Below, piece after piece: positions 54,070 to 62,852 of a DNA stretch of 64,000 nucleotides. Position 1 is the stretch's first letter. Each line of letters begins with the position of its first letter. The stretch comes from an uncultured Bacteroidales bacterium (lineage in GTDB: Bacteria; Bacteroidota; Bacteroidia; Bacteroidales; Muribaculaceae). Made by a program: the position numbers and the translations under genes. The notes below the pieces were generated by a model that ran no database searches, was not told the origin of the DNA, and saw nothing but the letters and a program-made list of their open reading frames with translations. The stretch lies in assembly GCA_902776435.1 (NCBI GenBank), contig CACYQB010000022.1, positions 1 through 64,000 on the forward strand. Reading direction: 5' to 3'.

Positions 54070-54101
54070 TTAAAATAGGTCTTGGTTTCATGAAAATGGA
54101 C

Positions 54102-54109
54102 TATATTTG
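54102..54109 (+). promoter_or_regulatory. -7 box of the LRR/dockerin gene
   Basis: TATATTTG, a perfect TAnnTTTG, 32 bases before the ATG. The -33 region is poor. Confidence 0.6.
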
Positions 54110-54141
54110 CATGTTTAACACATGGCATTGTAATCAAGTTT

Positions 54142-56103
54142 ATGATAAGGAAACTCATATTGATAGCATTGACAATTCTTGCAGTGAGCCAGGTGCAGGC
54201 GATCGAGGTTGTCAATACGGCCGGGCAGCTCAGCAGCAAGGTGACAAATTATAGCATCACCGACCTGACTGTCAAGGGCACGATGGATGCGAGTGACTTC
54301 TATTTCATCGTGGAGAAACTCACCCGCTTGTCGACACTGGACTTGTCTCAAGTCGAGGTGGTGGCTTGCCAGACCGGAAAGATGCACTATTGGACCCGTG
54401 ATTTCTCGGCTGGCACCTTGCCTACAGGAGCATTGGCCGGTATGGAACTGGTGAGCGTGAAATTGCCGTCAAGTCTCACGGCTATCGGTGAAGGCGCCTT
54501 TACCGGTTGCACCAAATTGACATCCATCACATGGCCGATGACGCTGTTGACGATAGGTGATTATGCCTTTGCGGGCTGTACGGCCCTCTCTAGCGTTGTG
54601 TTGCCCTCCAGCGTGACGACGATAGGGGAAGGATCCTTTATGCGCTGTAAAGGGCTCACAAGGCTGTCTGTGACATCTCCGAGCCAGTTGCGTAAGCTGG
54701 GTGATGCGGCTTTGCTGGATTGCTCGTCGCTCGTCCAAGTCAATTTAGGCACGTCAGTGCAGGAAATCGGTGACCGCGCTTTTGCAGGTACGGGCATCAC
54801 GAGGCTGAATCTGAACAGCAGTAACCAGTTGTCCACCGTGGGCAAATGGGCCATGGTTCAGACGCCCGTTCAGGAAGCGCAACTTCCTTCCAGCTTGACT
54901 CAAATGGGCGATGGCGTTTTCCTCTACGATACCAGCCTGACGAATGTCGTGTTGGGTAATCACGTCTCTCACGTGAATGACTATATGTTTGCCGGAACGG
55001 GATTGAACCAGGAACTCGACCTCACGGGAGTCACCTCATTGGGCGACTATGTGCTGTACAATGTTGACGGCATGTCCGTGGTTGAACTGCCCGCTACCGT
55101 GACATGGATTGGTTCCTATGCAATGGCTGGCATGACAGGCATGACCTCGATGGTGAGCAACGCTGTCGAAGTTCCTGCCCTGGGCGAGAACGTGTGGGCT
55201 GGAGTGGATCAGCCCAACATCCCTCTGACGGTGCCCCAATCATCCGTCAACCGTTACAAGCAGGCTGAGCAGTGGAAGGAGTTTAAACTGGCTCAAACTT
55301 GGCTCAAGGGTGACGTGAATGGCGACGGTGAGGTAAATATCGCTGATGTCAACGCCCTGGTGGACATTATCCTGGGCAACACTGTGAGCAGCGAAACCAT
55401 GCAGCGTGCCGATGTCAATGAGGACGGCGAGGTAAATATTGCCGATATCAATGCCCTGCTGAACTTGATTCTGGAGTCAAGCCTGATGTCGTTGAGGATT
55501 GACACCAGTGACCTGCTGCACCTCGACGATGTGGCGCTGCAACCCGGCAAGGAGTGTAACGTGGACATCCAGTTGGACCATGCCGAGGGCTACAGCGCGC
55601 TTCAGTGTGATATCACGCTGCCCATGGGATTGACGCTGGTCGATGTCAAGGCCGGTAAGAACTGGATTGTCAAGTGTGATGAGATGGATGCTTCGACCAT
55701 GCGTGTGGCCCTGTACTCGATGGATAAACTGGCATTTGACAACGAGCGAGTAATCACCATTACCGTGCGTGCCGATGCCGCGCTTGCCGGCGAAGCCGAA
55801 GTCCAACTCACCCATGTCGTCCTTGCCGATGACAGCAATGTGGGCTGGCATGCCGCCAACTACAGTGCCCGCGTGACCAATACAACGGGCATCGAGGACC
55901 TGACCGCCGATGCCGACCGCGTTTGGGTTGAGGGCCGCGTCCTCTGCATCGAGACCCGCCATGGCGGCAACGCACTTGTCACGGCCGTCAATGGTACAGC
56001 ACGCAATATTGCCATGGAGCAGGGCGTGAACCGTTACGAGTTGGAGCCAGGCTTCTACGTAGTGACCGTCAATGGCAGGAGCTATAAGATTGCGAGCAGA
56101 TAA
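54142..56103 (+). CDS. BspA-like LRR protein with dockerin pair, cohesin-like domain and type IX-like sorting domain
   Basis: A 653-residue exported protein. Signal peptide (1-20); BspA/LRR_5 leucine-rich repeats (about 90-370, units such as LPSSLTAIGEGAFTGCTKLT); dockerin pair (about 390-445: GDVNGDGEVNIADVNALVDI and ADVNEDGEVNIADINALLNL); a cohesin-like beta sandwich (about 455-580: LQPGKECNVDIQLDHAEGYS, LQCDITLPMGLTLVDV); and a C-terminal domain (about 585-653) ending LEPGFYVVTVNGRSYKI, the form of Bacteroidales type IX sorting domains. It is probably surface-exposed and may bind host or matrix. A dockerin next to a cohesin-like domain in one chain is notable. Confidence 0.85.
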   Translation: MIRKLILIALTILAVSQVQAIEVVNTAGQLSSKVTNYSITDLTVKGTMDASDFYFIVEKLTRLSTLDLSQVEVVACQTGKMHYWTRDFSAGTLPTGALAGMELVSVKLPSSLTAIGEGAFTGCTKLTSITWPMTLLTIGDYAFAGCTALSSVVLPSSVTTIGEGSFMRCKGLTRLSVTSPSQLRKLGDAALLDCSSLVQVNLGTSVQEIGDRAFAGTGITRLNLNSSNQLSTVGKWAMVQTPVQEAQLPSSLTQMGDGVFLYDTSLTNVVLGNHVSHVNDYMFAGTGLNQELDLTGVTSLGDYVLYNVDGMSVVELPATVTWIGSYAMAGMTGMTSMVSNAVEVPALGENVWAGVDQPNIPLTVPQSSVNRYKQAEQWKEFKLAQTWLKGDVNGDGEVNIADVNALVDIILGNTVSSETMQRADVNEDGEVNIADINALLNLILESSLMSLRIDTSDLLHLDDVALQPGKECNVDIQLDHAEGYSALQCDITLPMGLTLVDVKAGKNWIVKCDEMDASTMRVALYSMDKLAFDNERVITITVRADAALAGEAEVQLTHVVLADDSNVGWHAANYSARVTNTTGIEDLTADADRVWVEGRVLCIETRHGGNALVTAVNGTARNIAMEQGVNRYELEPGFYVVTVNGRSYKIASR

Positions 56104-56139
56104 TTCATCAAGTAACCAAGAAATCATCATATCAAGAAA

Positions 56140-56919
56140 ATGGGCAAGAATAAACTCAAGAAATTTGCTGACATGGAGCGCATGGAATGCGTCTTTCAAT
56201 TCCCCTTTGCCGTTGTGACGCAAGAGGGAGGTTGCCCCATGCGCGGCAAATGGAATGAGCTGTACTTCAAGAACGATAACCCCATTGTATTGGAGTTGGG
56301 CTGCGGCAAGGGAGAATATGCCGTGGGCTTGGCACAGCGTTTCCCCGGTAAAAACTATATCGGTGTGGACATCAAGGGCGCCCGCATGTGGACCGGGGCC
56401 AAGTTGGCGACCGAACTGGGACTGCCTAATGTGGCCTTCCTGCGCACCAGCATCGAGCTGATTGACCGCATGTTTGCCCCCGATGAGGTGTCCGAGATCT
56501 GGATTACCTTCCCCGACCCGCAGATGAAGAAAGTGAACAAGCGGCTCACGTCGACCCGTTTCCTGGACAATTACCGCAACATCCTGTGCGACGGCGGCCT
56601 CGTCCACTTGAAGACTGATAGCCCGTTTCTGTACACCTATACCCACGCCCTCGTCGAGGAGAACCATCTTCCCGTCGAGGCCGACACCGATGACTTGTAT
56701 GCCAGCGGCCTGGCCAATGACATTCTGGACATCAAGACGCACTACGAGATGCAGTGGCTACAGCGTGGCCTGACCATCAAGTATATCCGTTTTGCCTTGC
56801 CTCATGGCATAAAACTCATCGAACCCGACATCGACATCGAGCCTGACACCTACCGCAGCTACAACCGTGGCTACATCCAGATGCCTCAGCTCATGCCCGA
56901 TAAAGAATCAGACAACTAA
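56140..56919 (+). CDS. trmB: tRNA (guanine-N7-)-methyltransferase
   Basis: A 259-residue SAM-dependent enzyme that makes m7G46 in tRNA. The SAM motif [30 protein letters not shown], and the family signature [17 protein letters not shown] are present. The basic N-terminus ([15 protein letters not shown]) is normal for Bacteroidota. The stop codon TAA (56917-56919) is part of the first unit of a heptad array that runs to the next gene. Confidence 0.96.
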   Translation: MGKNKLKKFADMERMECVFQFPFAVVTQEGGCPMRGKWNELYFKNDNPIVLELGCGKGEYAVGLAQRFPGKNYIGVDIKGARMWTGAKLATELGLPNVAFLRTSIELIDRMFAPDEVSEIWITFPDPQMKKVNKRLTSTRFLDNYRNILCDGGLVHLKTDSPFLYTYTHALVEENHLPVEADTDDLYASGLANDILDIKTHYEMQWLQRGLTIKYIRFALPHGIKLIEPDIDIEPDTYRSYNRGYIQMPQLMPDKESDN

Positions 56920-56954
56920 CAACTAAGGACTAACAACTTAAAACTTTAAACTAA
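56913..56954. repeat. Six-unit heptad array linking the trmB stop to the mrp start
   Basis: CAACTAA, CAACTAA, GGACTAA, CAACTTA, AAACTTT, AAACTAA: exactly 42 bases. It contains the trmB stop and ends two bases before the mrp ATG. Confidence 0.9.
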
Positions 56955-56956
56955 AA

Positions 56957-58060
56957 ATGACCATTTATCCTAATCTGGTACTTGACGCCCTGCGCACGGT
57001 GCGCTATCCCGGCACAGGAAAAGACATCGTGGAGATGCACATGGTGAATGATGACATCCGCATCGATGGCAACCGTGTGAGCTTCTCGCTGACCTTTGAG
57101 AAACCCACCGATCCCTTTATCAAGAGCGTGGTGAAGGCCGCCGAGGCCGCCATCCTCGCCCATGTGGGTCCCGAGGTGGACATCAAGGGAAATATCGGAG
57201 TCAAGACCGTTCAAGATAATCCCGTTCGCAAAATCGAAAACCCGTTGCCCGGCGTGAAGAATATCATCGCCGTGAGCTCGGGCAAGGGCGGCGTGGGCAA
57301 ATCCACCATCGCCTGCAACCTGGCAGTGGCAATGGCCATGCAAGGCTACCGCGTGGGCCTGCTGGATGCCGATATCTTCGGCCCCTCGATGCCCAAGATG
57401 TTTGGCGCCGAGGACGAACAACTCTACATGCACGAGGTGGATGGCAGGAACCTGATCATCCCCCTGGAGAAATATGGCGTGAAGATGCTCTCGCTGGGCT
57501 TCCTGGTGGACAAGGAGAAGGCTATCCTGTGGCGTGGCGCCATGGCCAGTAACGCCCTGCGACAGCTCATCAACGAGGCCGATTGGGGCGAGCTGGACTA
57601 CTTTGTCATTGACCTGCCCCCCGGCACCAGCGATATCCACTTGACCCTGGTGCAGACGCTCGCCATCACTGGAGCCATCGTGGTCACCACCCCTCAGCAG
57701 GTGGCGCTGGCCGATGCGCGCAAGGGCATCAGCATGTTCATGGGCGAGCATGTGAATGTGCCCGTGCTGGGTATCGTTGAGAACATGTCGTGGTTCACCC
57801 CTGCAGCCCATCCCGATGAGCAATACTTCATCTTCGGCCGCGATGGCGGCAAGGAACTTGCCGAGAAACTGGGCGTGGAACTGCTGGGCCAGATTCCCCT
57901 GGTGGCCGGTATCTGCAAGGGCAGCGATGACGGCATGCCCGTGGTTCGCATGAATGACGTGAGCGGCGTTGCCTTCAAGAAACTCGCCACCAACGTGGTC
58001 GAGGCCATCGACCGCCGCAACCAGACGCTACCTCCCACCGAGGTGGTGCAGGCTCACTAA
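56957..58060 (+). CDS. mrp: Mrp/ApbC-family iron-sulfur cluster carrier ATPase
   Basis: A 367-residue cytoplasmic ATPase. An N-terminal MIP18/DUF59 domain (about 1-85) is followed by the Mrp ATPase: deviant Walker A SSGKGGVGKST (about 107-117), LLDADIFGPSMPKM, DLPPGTSDIHLTL. It lacks the CXXC of many family members near the C-terminus, as far as can be seen. Cluster transfer is known for the family; the clients here are unknown. Confidence 0.94.
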   Translation: MTIYPNLVLDALRTVRYPGTGKDIVEMHMVNDDIRIDGNRVSFSLTFEKPTDPFIKSVVKAAEAAILAHVGPEVDIKGNIGVKTVQDNPVRKIENPLPGVKNIIAVSSGKGGVGKSTIACNLAVAMAMQGYRVGLLDADIFGPSMPKMFGAEDEQLYMHEVDGRNLIIPLEKYGVKMLSLGFLVDKEKAILWRGAMASNALRQLINEADWGELDYFVIDLPPGTSDIHLTLVQTLAITGAIVVTTPQQVALADARKGISMFMGEHVNVPVLGIVENMSWFTPAAHPDEQYFIFGRDGGKELAEKLGVELLGQIPLVAGICKGSDDGMPVVRMNDVSGVAFKKLATNVVEAIDRRNQTLPPTEVVQAH

Positions 58061-58119
58061 AAAAAGACAAGAATTCGCCTGATTATCAGGATATATAAAC
58101 ATCATAAAATCTATCGATT

Positions 58120-58917
58120 ATGAAAAAGATTATTGCAATGCTGGCTGTAGCGGCGATGCTGCTCACCAGTTGTGGTTCGGTTCCCATCACGGGCCGCAAA
58201 CAGTTGAATCTCGTCAGCGACCAGGAAGTGTTGGCTGCCAGTCTCCAGCAGTATGCCAGCTTCATGCAGACGGCGAAAATCTCGACCGAGAAGGCTAAGA
58301 GTGCCCAGGTGACGCGCGTCGGCCAGCGTATCGCTGCTGCCACCGAGGCTTACCTCAAGTATGCCGGCCTCGAGAGCGAGTTGCAGAACTTCGCTTGGGA
58401 GTTCAACCTGGTCAAGAGTGACGAGGTGAATGCATGGTGTATGCCTGGCGGAAAAATCGTGGTCTATGAGGGCATCATGAACCTCGTGGGCAGCGACGAT
58501 GAATTGGCTGTTGTGGTTGGCCACGAGGTGGCTCACGCTGTCGCCAAACACAGCAACGAGCGCATGAGCCAGCAGGTGCTGGCCGAATATGGCGCTAACG
58601 CTGTCGGCATCCTGACCAGCGGCAAGAGCATCGCAACCCAGCAGATTGCCCAGCAGGTGTATGGCCTGGGTGCCCAGTATGGCGTGATGCAGCCCTTCTC
58701 GCGCAAGCACGAGAGCGAGGCCGACAAGATGGGTCTGGTGCTCATGACCATCGCTGGCTATAACCCCGATGTGGCAGTGACGTTCTGGCAGAAGATGGCC
58801 GCAACGACGACTCAGGAACCGCCCGAGTTCATGAGCTCGCACCCCAGCCACGCTACACGCATCTCGGATATCCTGAAGTGGCTGCCCGAGGTAAAGAAAC
58901 AGTACGGCGCAAAGTAA
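58120..58917 (+). CDS. M48-family metallopeptidase lipoprotein
   Basis: A 265-residue periplasmic peptidase anchored as a lipoprotein (lipobox LLTSC, Cys about 17). The zinc motif HEVAH is at 135-139, and the third ligand is the Glu of KHESEADKMG. PITGRKQLNLV after the lipobox is typical of the LoiP/YcaL group, which handles misfolded outer-membrane proteins. The stop is directly followed by the DUF3256 start, so they form an operon that continues into xseA and xseB. Confidence 0.94.
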   Translation: MKKIIAMLAVAAMLLTSCGSVPITGRKQLNLVSDQEVLAASLQQYASFMQTAKISTEKAKSAQVTRVGQRIAAATEAYLKYAGLESELQNFAWEFNLVKSDEVNAWCMPGGKIVVYEGIMNLVGSDDELAVVVGHEVAHAVAKHSNERMSQQVLAEYGANAVGILTSGKSIATQQIAQQVYGLGAQYGVMQPFSRKHESEADKMGLVLMTIAGYNPDVAVTFWQKMAATTTQEPPEFMSSHPSHATRISDILKWLPEVKKQYGAK

Positions 58918-59559
58918 ATGAGACGCTTTTTTAGCATTGTCGCTTTGTCATTGGCGTTGTTGCCCTTGACAGGTGTCGCGCGCACTATCGGTGACCTGTT
59001 CGCGAGTGAGCCGGGGAACATCTTCCCCTTGCTCACGCGCACTAACCGTCTGGACATGATCGACTACTACAACAGCGGGCAGATGGTCGCTGTGCCCAAT
59101 AACCTGACGGGCGAGAGTCGTCTTGTCATGATGGACAGTACCTATCTCAAGGTGCAGACCAGCGGCAGCCGTGAAGTGGAGATGTGCATGAGAAAAGTGG
59201 GCAAGGATACCGTCATCACCGTCATCGAGACGGTGATGACGCCTGTGCCCGACAGCCGCCTCACCCAGTGGAACAGTCACTGGCAGCGGTTTACCAGCGA
59301 CCGCTTGTTCTCGATGCCTGGCATCGATGCCTTCATCACGGGCAAGATGCCGCGTGAGTTGCGGGCAGACTTGCAGGACGCGATGATTTTTCCGTTGATC
59401 CATCTCACTTTCAAGGGGGAAAAACATGACATTATCGAGGCGGCTCACGGCCTTGAACAGTTCCTCGCCCCGAGCGAATTTCAGCGCTTTGCTACTTATC
59501 TCAAACCGTCCCTGAACTACCGGTTTAATGGGCTGAAGATCAAGCCTGTCAAGAAGTAA
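58918..59559 (+). CDS. DUF3256 protein
   Basis: A 213-residue exported protein of a Bacteroidales-specific family (signal peptide 1-22; TIGDLFASEPGNIFPLLTR, NRLDMIDYYNSGQM, DSTYLKVQTSGSREVEM). Its length matches the family. No function is known to me. It begins immediately after the M48 stop and ends two bases before xseA, so it is in the same operon. Confidence 0.88.
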   Translation: MRRFFSIVALSLALLPLTGVARTIGDLFASEPGNIFPLLTRTNRLDMIDYYNSGQMVAVPNNLTGESRLVMMDSTYLKVQTSGSREVEMCMRKVGKDTVITVIETVMTPVPDSRLTQWNSHWQRFTSDRLFSMPGIDAFITGKMPRELRADLQDAMIFPLIHLTFKGEKHDIIEAAHGLEQFLAPSEFQRFATYLKPSLNYRFNGLKIKPVKK

Positions 59560-59561
59560 CC

Positions 59562-60887
59562 ATGCCACAGTCGCCTCCTATTCATGATTTGCCTGAGGGA
59601 CTCTCGTTGAGCGAGTTCAATGCCCGCATTGAGCGCGTGGTTAACGGTGTGCCGGCCCTGCAGAACCAGTGGGTCGTTGCCGAGTGCAGCGACATGCGCT
59701 TGAACCGCAGTGGGCACTGTTACACCGAACTCATCGAGAAAGACGATCAGGGCACGACCATTGCCAAGGTGGGCGCTGCCATCTGGGCGGGCACCTACAG
59801 GACACTGTATGAAAAATTCTTGTATGCCACTGGCCAGGTTTTGGCAACGGGTATGAAGGTCATGGTCAATGTGACGGCTTCTTTTCATCGGCTTTATGGC
59901 ATCAAGGTCGTCATCAACGATATCGACCCGAGTTACACGATGGGTGATATGGCGCGGCAGCGTCAAGAAATCCTCAACCGGCTCAAGGCCGACGGTGTCA
60001 TTGACCTGAACAAGCAACTGCCCTGGCCCGATGTGCCGCAGCGCATCGCTATCGTCTCGGCGGCTGGCGCGGCAGGATATGGCGACTTCATGAACCAGCT
60101 CCAGAGCAACCCTTACGGCTTGCAGTTCTATACTTGCCTGTTCCAGGCTGTCATGCAAGGAGCGCAGACCGTCCCAACGGTCAAGGCCGCCCTGGACCGC
60201 ATCAACGCTCATCTCGATTTGTTTGACTGTGTAGTCATCATCCGTGGTGGCGGTGCGACGTCCGAACTCAACTCGTTTGACAACTATGAATTGGCCTCCT
60301 ATGTTGCCAATTTCCCTTTGCCAGTAATCGTGGGCATCGGTCATGAGCGCGACGAGACGGTGCTCGACTATGTGGCATCTATCAGGGTAAAGACGCCCAC
60401 TGCCGCGGCCGAGTGGCTTATTCAGCGCGGTACCAACGCGTTAGCCCATCTTGACGAGCTGCAGGATGCCGTCGTCACTGCCGTGCGCGACACGGTGAGC
60501 CAGGCACGAGAGCACTTGGCCTATTTTACCAGCATGATTCCCGCCGCCGCACGTCACATCATCGACACCAACCGCATCAGGCTCAATAACTACGCCACCA
60601 ACATTCCCTTTGCTGCCACGGGCCTCATCACCACGCAGCAGACGCGCCTGGATCGGGCAGGGGAGAGGATCGGTGAGGCTATCGGCCGTACCCTGCAACG
60701 CGAGCAGCAACGCCTGCAGGCCTTGGCCGACAAAGCGGCCCTGCTGTCTCCCGTCAACACATTGCGCCGCGGCTATGCCCTGGTGCGGGCAGGGGACAAA
60801 TGCGTCACCTCAGCCAGCCAGTTGCAGCCCGGTGACAATATTACCGTCCAGTTTGCCGAGGGCAGTGCCGATGCCACCGTAAATTAA
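59562..60887 (+). CDS. xseA: Exodeoxyribonuclease VII large subunit
   Basis: A 441-residue nuclease subunit that with XseB degrades single-stranded DNA. An N-terminal OB domain (about 10-110, LSLSEFNARIERVVN, WVVAECSDMR) is followed by the catalytic region with VSAAGAAGYGDF, IIRGGGATSELNSFDNYELA and GIGHERDETVLDYVA, then a coiled coil and a C-terminal segment (LRRGYALVRAGDKCVTSASQ). Length and motifs are complete. Confidence 0.97.
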   Translation: MPQSPPIHDLPEGLSLSEFNARIERVVNGVPALQNQWVVAECSDMRLNRSGHCYTELIEKDDQGTTIAKVGAAIWAGTYRTLYEKFLYATGQVLATGMKVMVNVTASFHRLYGIKVVINDIDPSYTMGDMARQRQEILNRLKADGVIDLNKQLPWPDVPQRIAIVSAAGAAGYGDFMNQLQSNPYGLQFYTCLFQAVMQGAQTVPTVKAALDRINAHLDLFDCVVIIRGGGATSELNSFDNYELASYVANFPLPVIVGIGHERDETVLDYVASIRVKTPTAAAEWLIQRGTNALAHLDELQDAVVTAVRDTVSQAREHLAYFTSMIPAAARHIIDTNRIRLNNYATNIPFAATGLITTQQTRLDRAGERIGEAIGRTLQREQQRLQALADKAALLSPVNTLRRGYALVRAGDKCVTSASQLQPGDNITVQFAEGSADATVN

Positions 60888-60997
60888 GTCGCTATTTTAT
60901 AAGAGTGCGGATGCAATTCGTGAAATTCGGAGAAATAAAAAAGAGTGCGGATGTAGAAAAAATAGTTTAATTCGTGAAATTTGTAGTTTAAAAGAAA

Positions 60998-61204
60998 ATG
61001 GAATCAAACAACGAAATGACATACACCCAGGCGGTGACCGAGCTCGAACAGCTCGTACAGAAGATGCAGGACCCGCAGTGCAGCATCGACAACCTGACCG
61101 GCTACACCAAGCGCAGCAAGGAACTCCTTGACATCTGCCGCAAGAAACTCACCGAGGCCGACGAGCAACTCAAACAAGTCCTCGCCACCATCCAGCAACA
61201 GTAA
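60998..61204 (+). CDS. xseB: Exodeoxyribonuclease VII small subunit
   Basis: A 68-residue helical subunit (TYTQAVTELEQLVQKMQDPQ, SIDNLTGYTKRSKELLDICR), full family length. It follows xseA by 110 bases. The gap holds two copies of AGTGCGGATG and AATTCGTGAAATT-type repeats. Confidence 0.95.
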   Translation: MESNNEMTYTQAVTELEQLVQKMQDPQCSIDNLTGYTKRSKELLDICRKKLTEADEQLKQVLATIQQQ

Positions 61205-61343
61205 TAGTTCATCAGACAACTCAAACAACTTAAATACAACCTTGACAACAGTTTAATAATTATTCTCTTCTGTTGTTATGCCTGTTTCTTGAAATGTCTG
61301 AAAAACAAGAAGTTATATGTAGCGTTGGAGTGGTTTATAGTGA

Positions 61344-61378
61344 AAAACTAGGGACTAGAAACTAGAAACTAAAAACTT
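61344..61378. repeat. Heptad array before tRNA-Leu
   Basis: AAAACTA, GGGACTA, GAAACTA, GAAACTA, AAAACTT, ending five bases before the -7 box of the tRNA. Confidence 0.8.
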
Positions 61379-61383
61379 TTTAC

Positions 61384-61391
61384 TATCTTTG
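61384..61391 (+). promoter_or_regulatory. -7 box of tRNA-Leu
   Basis: TATCTTTG, a perfect TAnnTTTG. The -33 region falls inside the heptad array. Confidence 0.65.
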
Positions 61392-61415
61392 CACCCGCAA
61401 TCCGCAAGATAGCCC

Positions 61416-61497
61416 GCGCCTGTGGCGAAATTGGCAGACGCGCCAGACTTAGGATCTGGTAACTCCGGTTGTGTAGGTTCGAGTCCTATCAGGCGCA
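61416..61497 (+). tRNA. tRNA-Leu (anticodon TAG)
   Basis: Acceptor GCGCCTG/CAGGCGC, anticodon arm CCAGA-CTTAGGA-TCTGG, long class II variable arm and T arm with GTTCGAGTC. 82 bases, discriminator A, CCA not encoded. Confidence 0.97.
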
Positions 61498-61508
61498 CAA
61501 GAACAATA

Positions 61509-61536
61509 AAACCCGCTGAATTTCGGCGGGTTTTTT
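61509..61536 (+). terminator. Rho-independent terminator of tRNA-Leu
   Basis: AACCCGC pairs with GCGGGTT around a short loop, followed by further T (61531-61536). Confidence 0.88.
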
Positions 61537-61638
61537 GCATATTATACAGGCCTTGAAAAGAAACTGAACCCATCGTGGTCAGTTTTTTGCATCATTATAC
61601 CCGTCCCTTTGATATACAAAGCAATCTTTATTCTGTAT

Positions 61639-62730
61639 TTATATCGGAAGAACTGATAAATCGTATTTCCGGCTATTAGTATCAAGAACTACATCATATT
61701 CTTTTATTCCTTTTTGCTTTGCAATTCTTCTCAAATGCGCTTTATATCTCGATTCTATTTCTGGACCATAATATATGGCTTTTAGACTATTTACATCATT
61801 AATTTCAAAATAATCATCTTTTGCTTCAGGAGAGTTTAAGTCTTCAATATCCAAAAGACGCCATTCTTTTTCATGGGAGTATTCAGCTTTGTCTTTATAA
61901 AGATATACTTTTTGGAAATACAAACGATCTATTGGAACCATTGCAGCATACTGTTTTTTTATGTCTTCGGGCACATTATTATTAAATACCATATAATTTT
62001 GACCTACAAGCCTATCTATCATTTCCGTAGCATCCATCTTATGAGAAGAATAAATTATAGGGAAAAGCATGATAGCATGATTGTTAATTGATAAAGAGCG
62101 CCAACCTCTAAAATCATACTCCAAAGCAAATCCTGAATATCCGTTAGCATAGTTGTCCCACATGAATTTTGATTTGACCGTTTCCGTAAAGCATGCTATT
62201 TTTGTTGCCTTGTTTGCTCTTGGCCATTGTTCTTGAATAGTAATCTGATTTATCAATTCGGATAGTGAGTTTTCGTATTCGTGCCAAAACAACTCTAGAA
62301 TGTCCTCAACCTTTTTTGAACTATTGATAAGTTCTAAAAGTTTCGACGTCATTGCATTTGATGGCAGTGCTGAAGGATTGCTTTTAAGCACTAATATCAA
62401 TTGGGGTATAAACTGATTATATGCATCTCTGGCTCTTTTCGTAATAGTCTTGTGATCATAGTAGATTGTCGAATCGTATTTATCTGCAAATTTATATGCT
62501 GCACAAACAGGAATTGTGTTCTGTTCAAATGAGATCATACTATTAATATCACATTTGCGAAAGCGAAATAACTTTTTGGGTATATGTGGTTCAACGAATG
62601 AGAATAATTCCGAGTAGCCTTCTATTGTTTCCTTATTGGACAAATTGCTGGGAATTGACATTGAATCAATTAATTTCGCAAATTCCTTCTTGAAATGTAT
62701 TCTAGAATGTAACGCCTTTTCTTTATTCAT
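61639..62730 (-). CDS. DUF2971 protein
   Basis: A 363-residue cytoplasmic protein. The family pattern is clear: IPKKLFRFRKCDINSMISFE near residue 55, ACFTETVKSKFMWDNYANGY (about 178-197) followed by SGFALEYDF, and KAEYSHEKEWRLLD (about 281-294). DUF2971 proteins are found in accessory regions and sometimes beside defence genes; their activity is unknown to me. The gene is markedly richer in A+T than its neighbours to the left and lies directly after a tRNA gene, so it is probably acquired. Confidence 0.85.
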   Translation of the reverse strand: MNKEKALHSRIHFKKEFAKLIDSMSIPSNLSNKETIEGYSELFSFVEPHIPKKLFRFRKCDINSMISFEQNTIPVCAAYKFADKYDSTIYYDHKTITKRARDAYNQFIPQLILVLKSNPSALPSNAMTSKLLELINSSKKVEDILELFWHEYENSLSELINQITIQEQWPRANKATKIACFTETVKSKFMWDNYANGYSGFALEYDFRGWRSLSINNHAIMLFPIIYSSHKMDATEMIDRLVGQNYMVFNNNVPEDIKKQYAAMVPIDRLYFQKVYLYKDKAEYSHEKEWRLLDIEDLNSPEAKDDYFEINDVNSLKAIYYGPEIESRYKAHLRRIAKQKGIKEYDVVLDTNSRKYDLSVLPI

Positions 62731-62852
62731 ATAGTTTTTGGTGTGAATGTTAGAAAATCATAACCATAAATTGCTGTAGAACAACCTTAGACCTCACTTC
62801 ATAAAATGTCCTATTGATGTATAAGTTATCTTACTTATGTTGACAGTGTTCA

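Noticed and set aside
55477-56742. Open frame of 421 codons opposite the LRR/dockerin gene and trmB
   Set aside because: It spans two well-supported genes on the other strand and shows no domain or signal.
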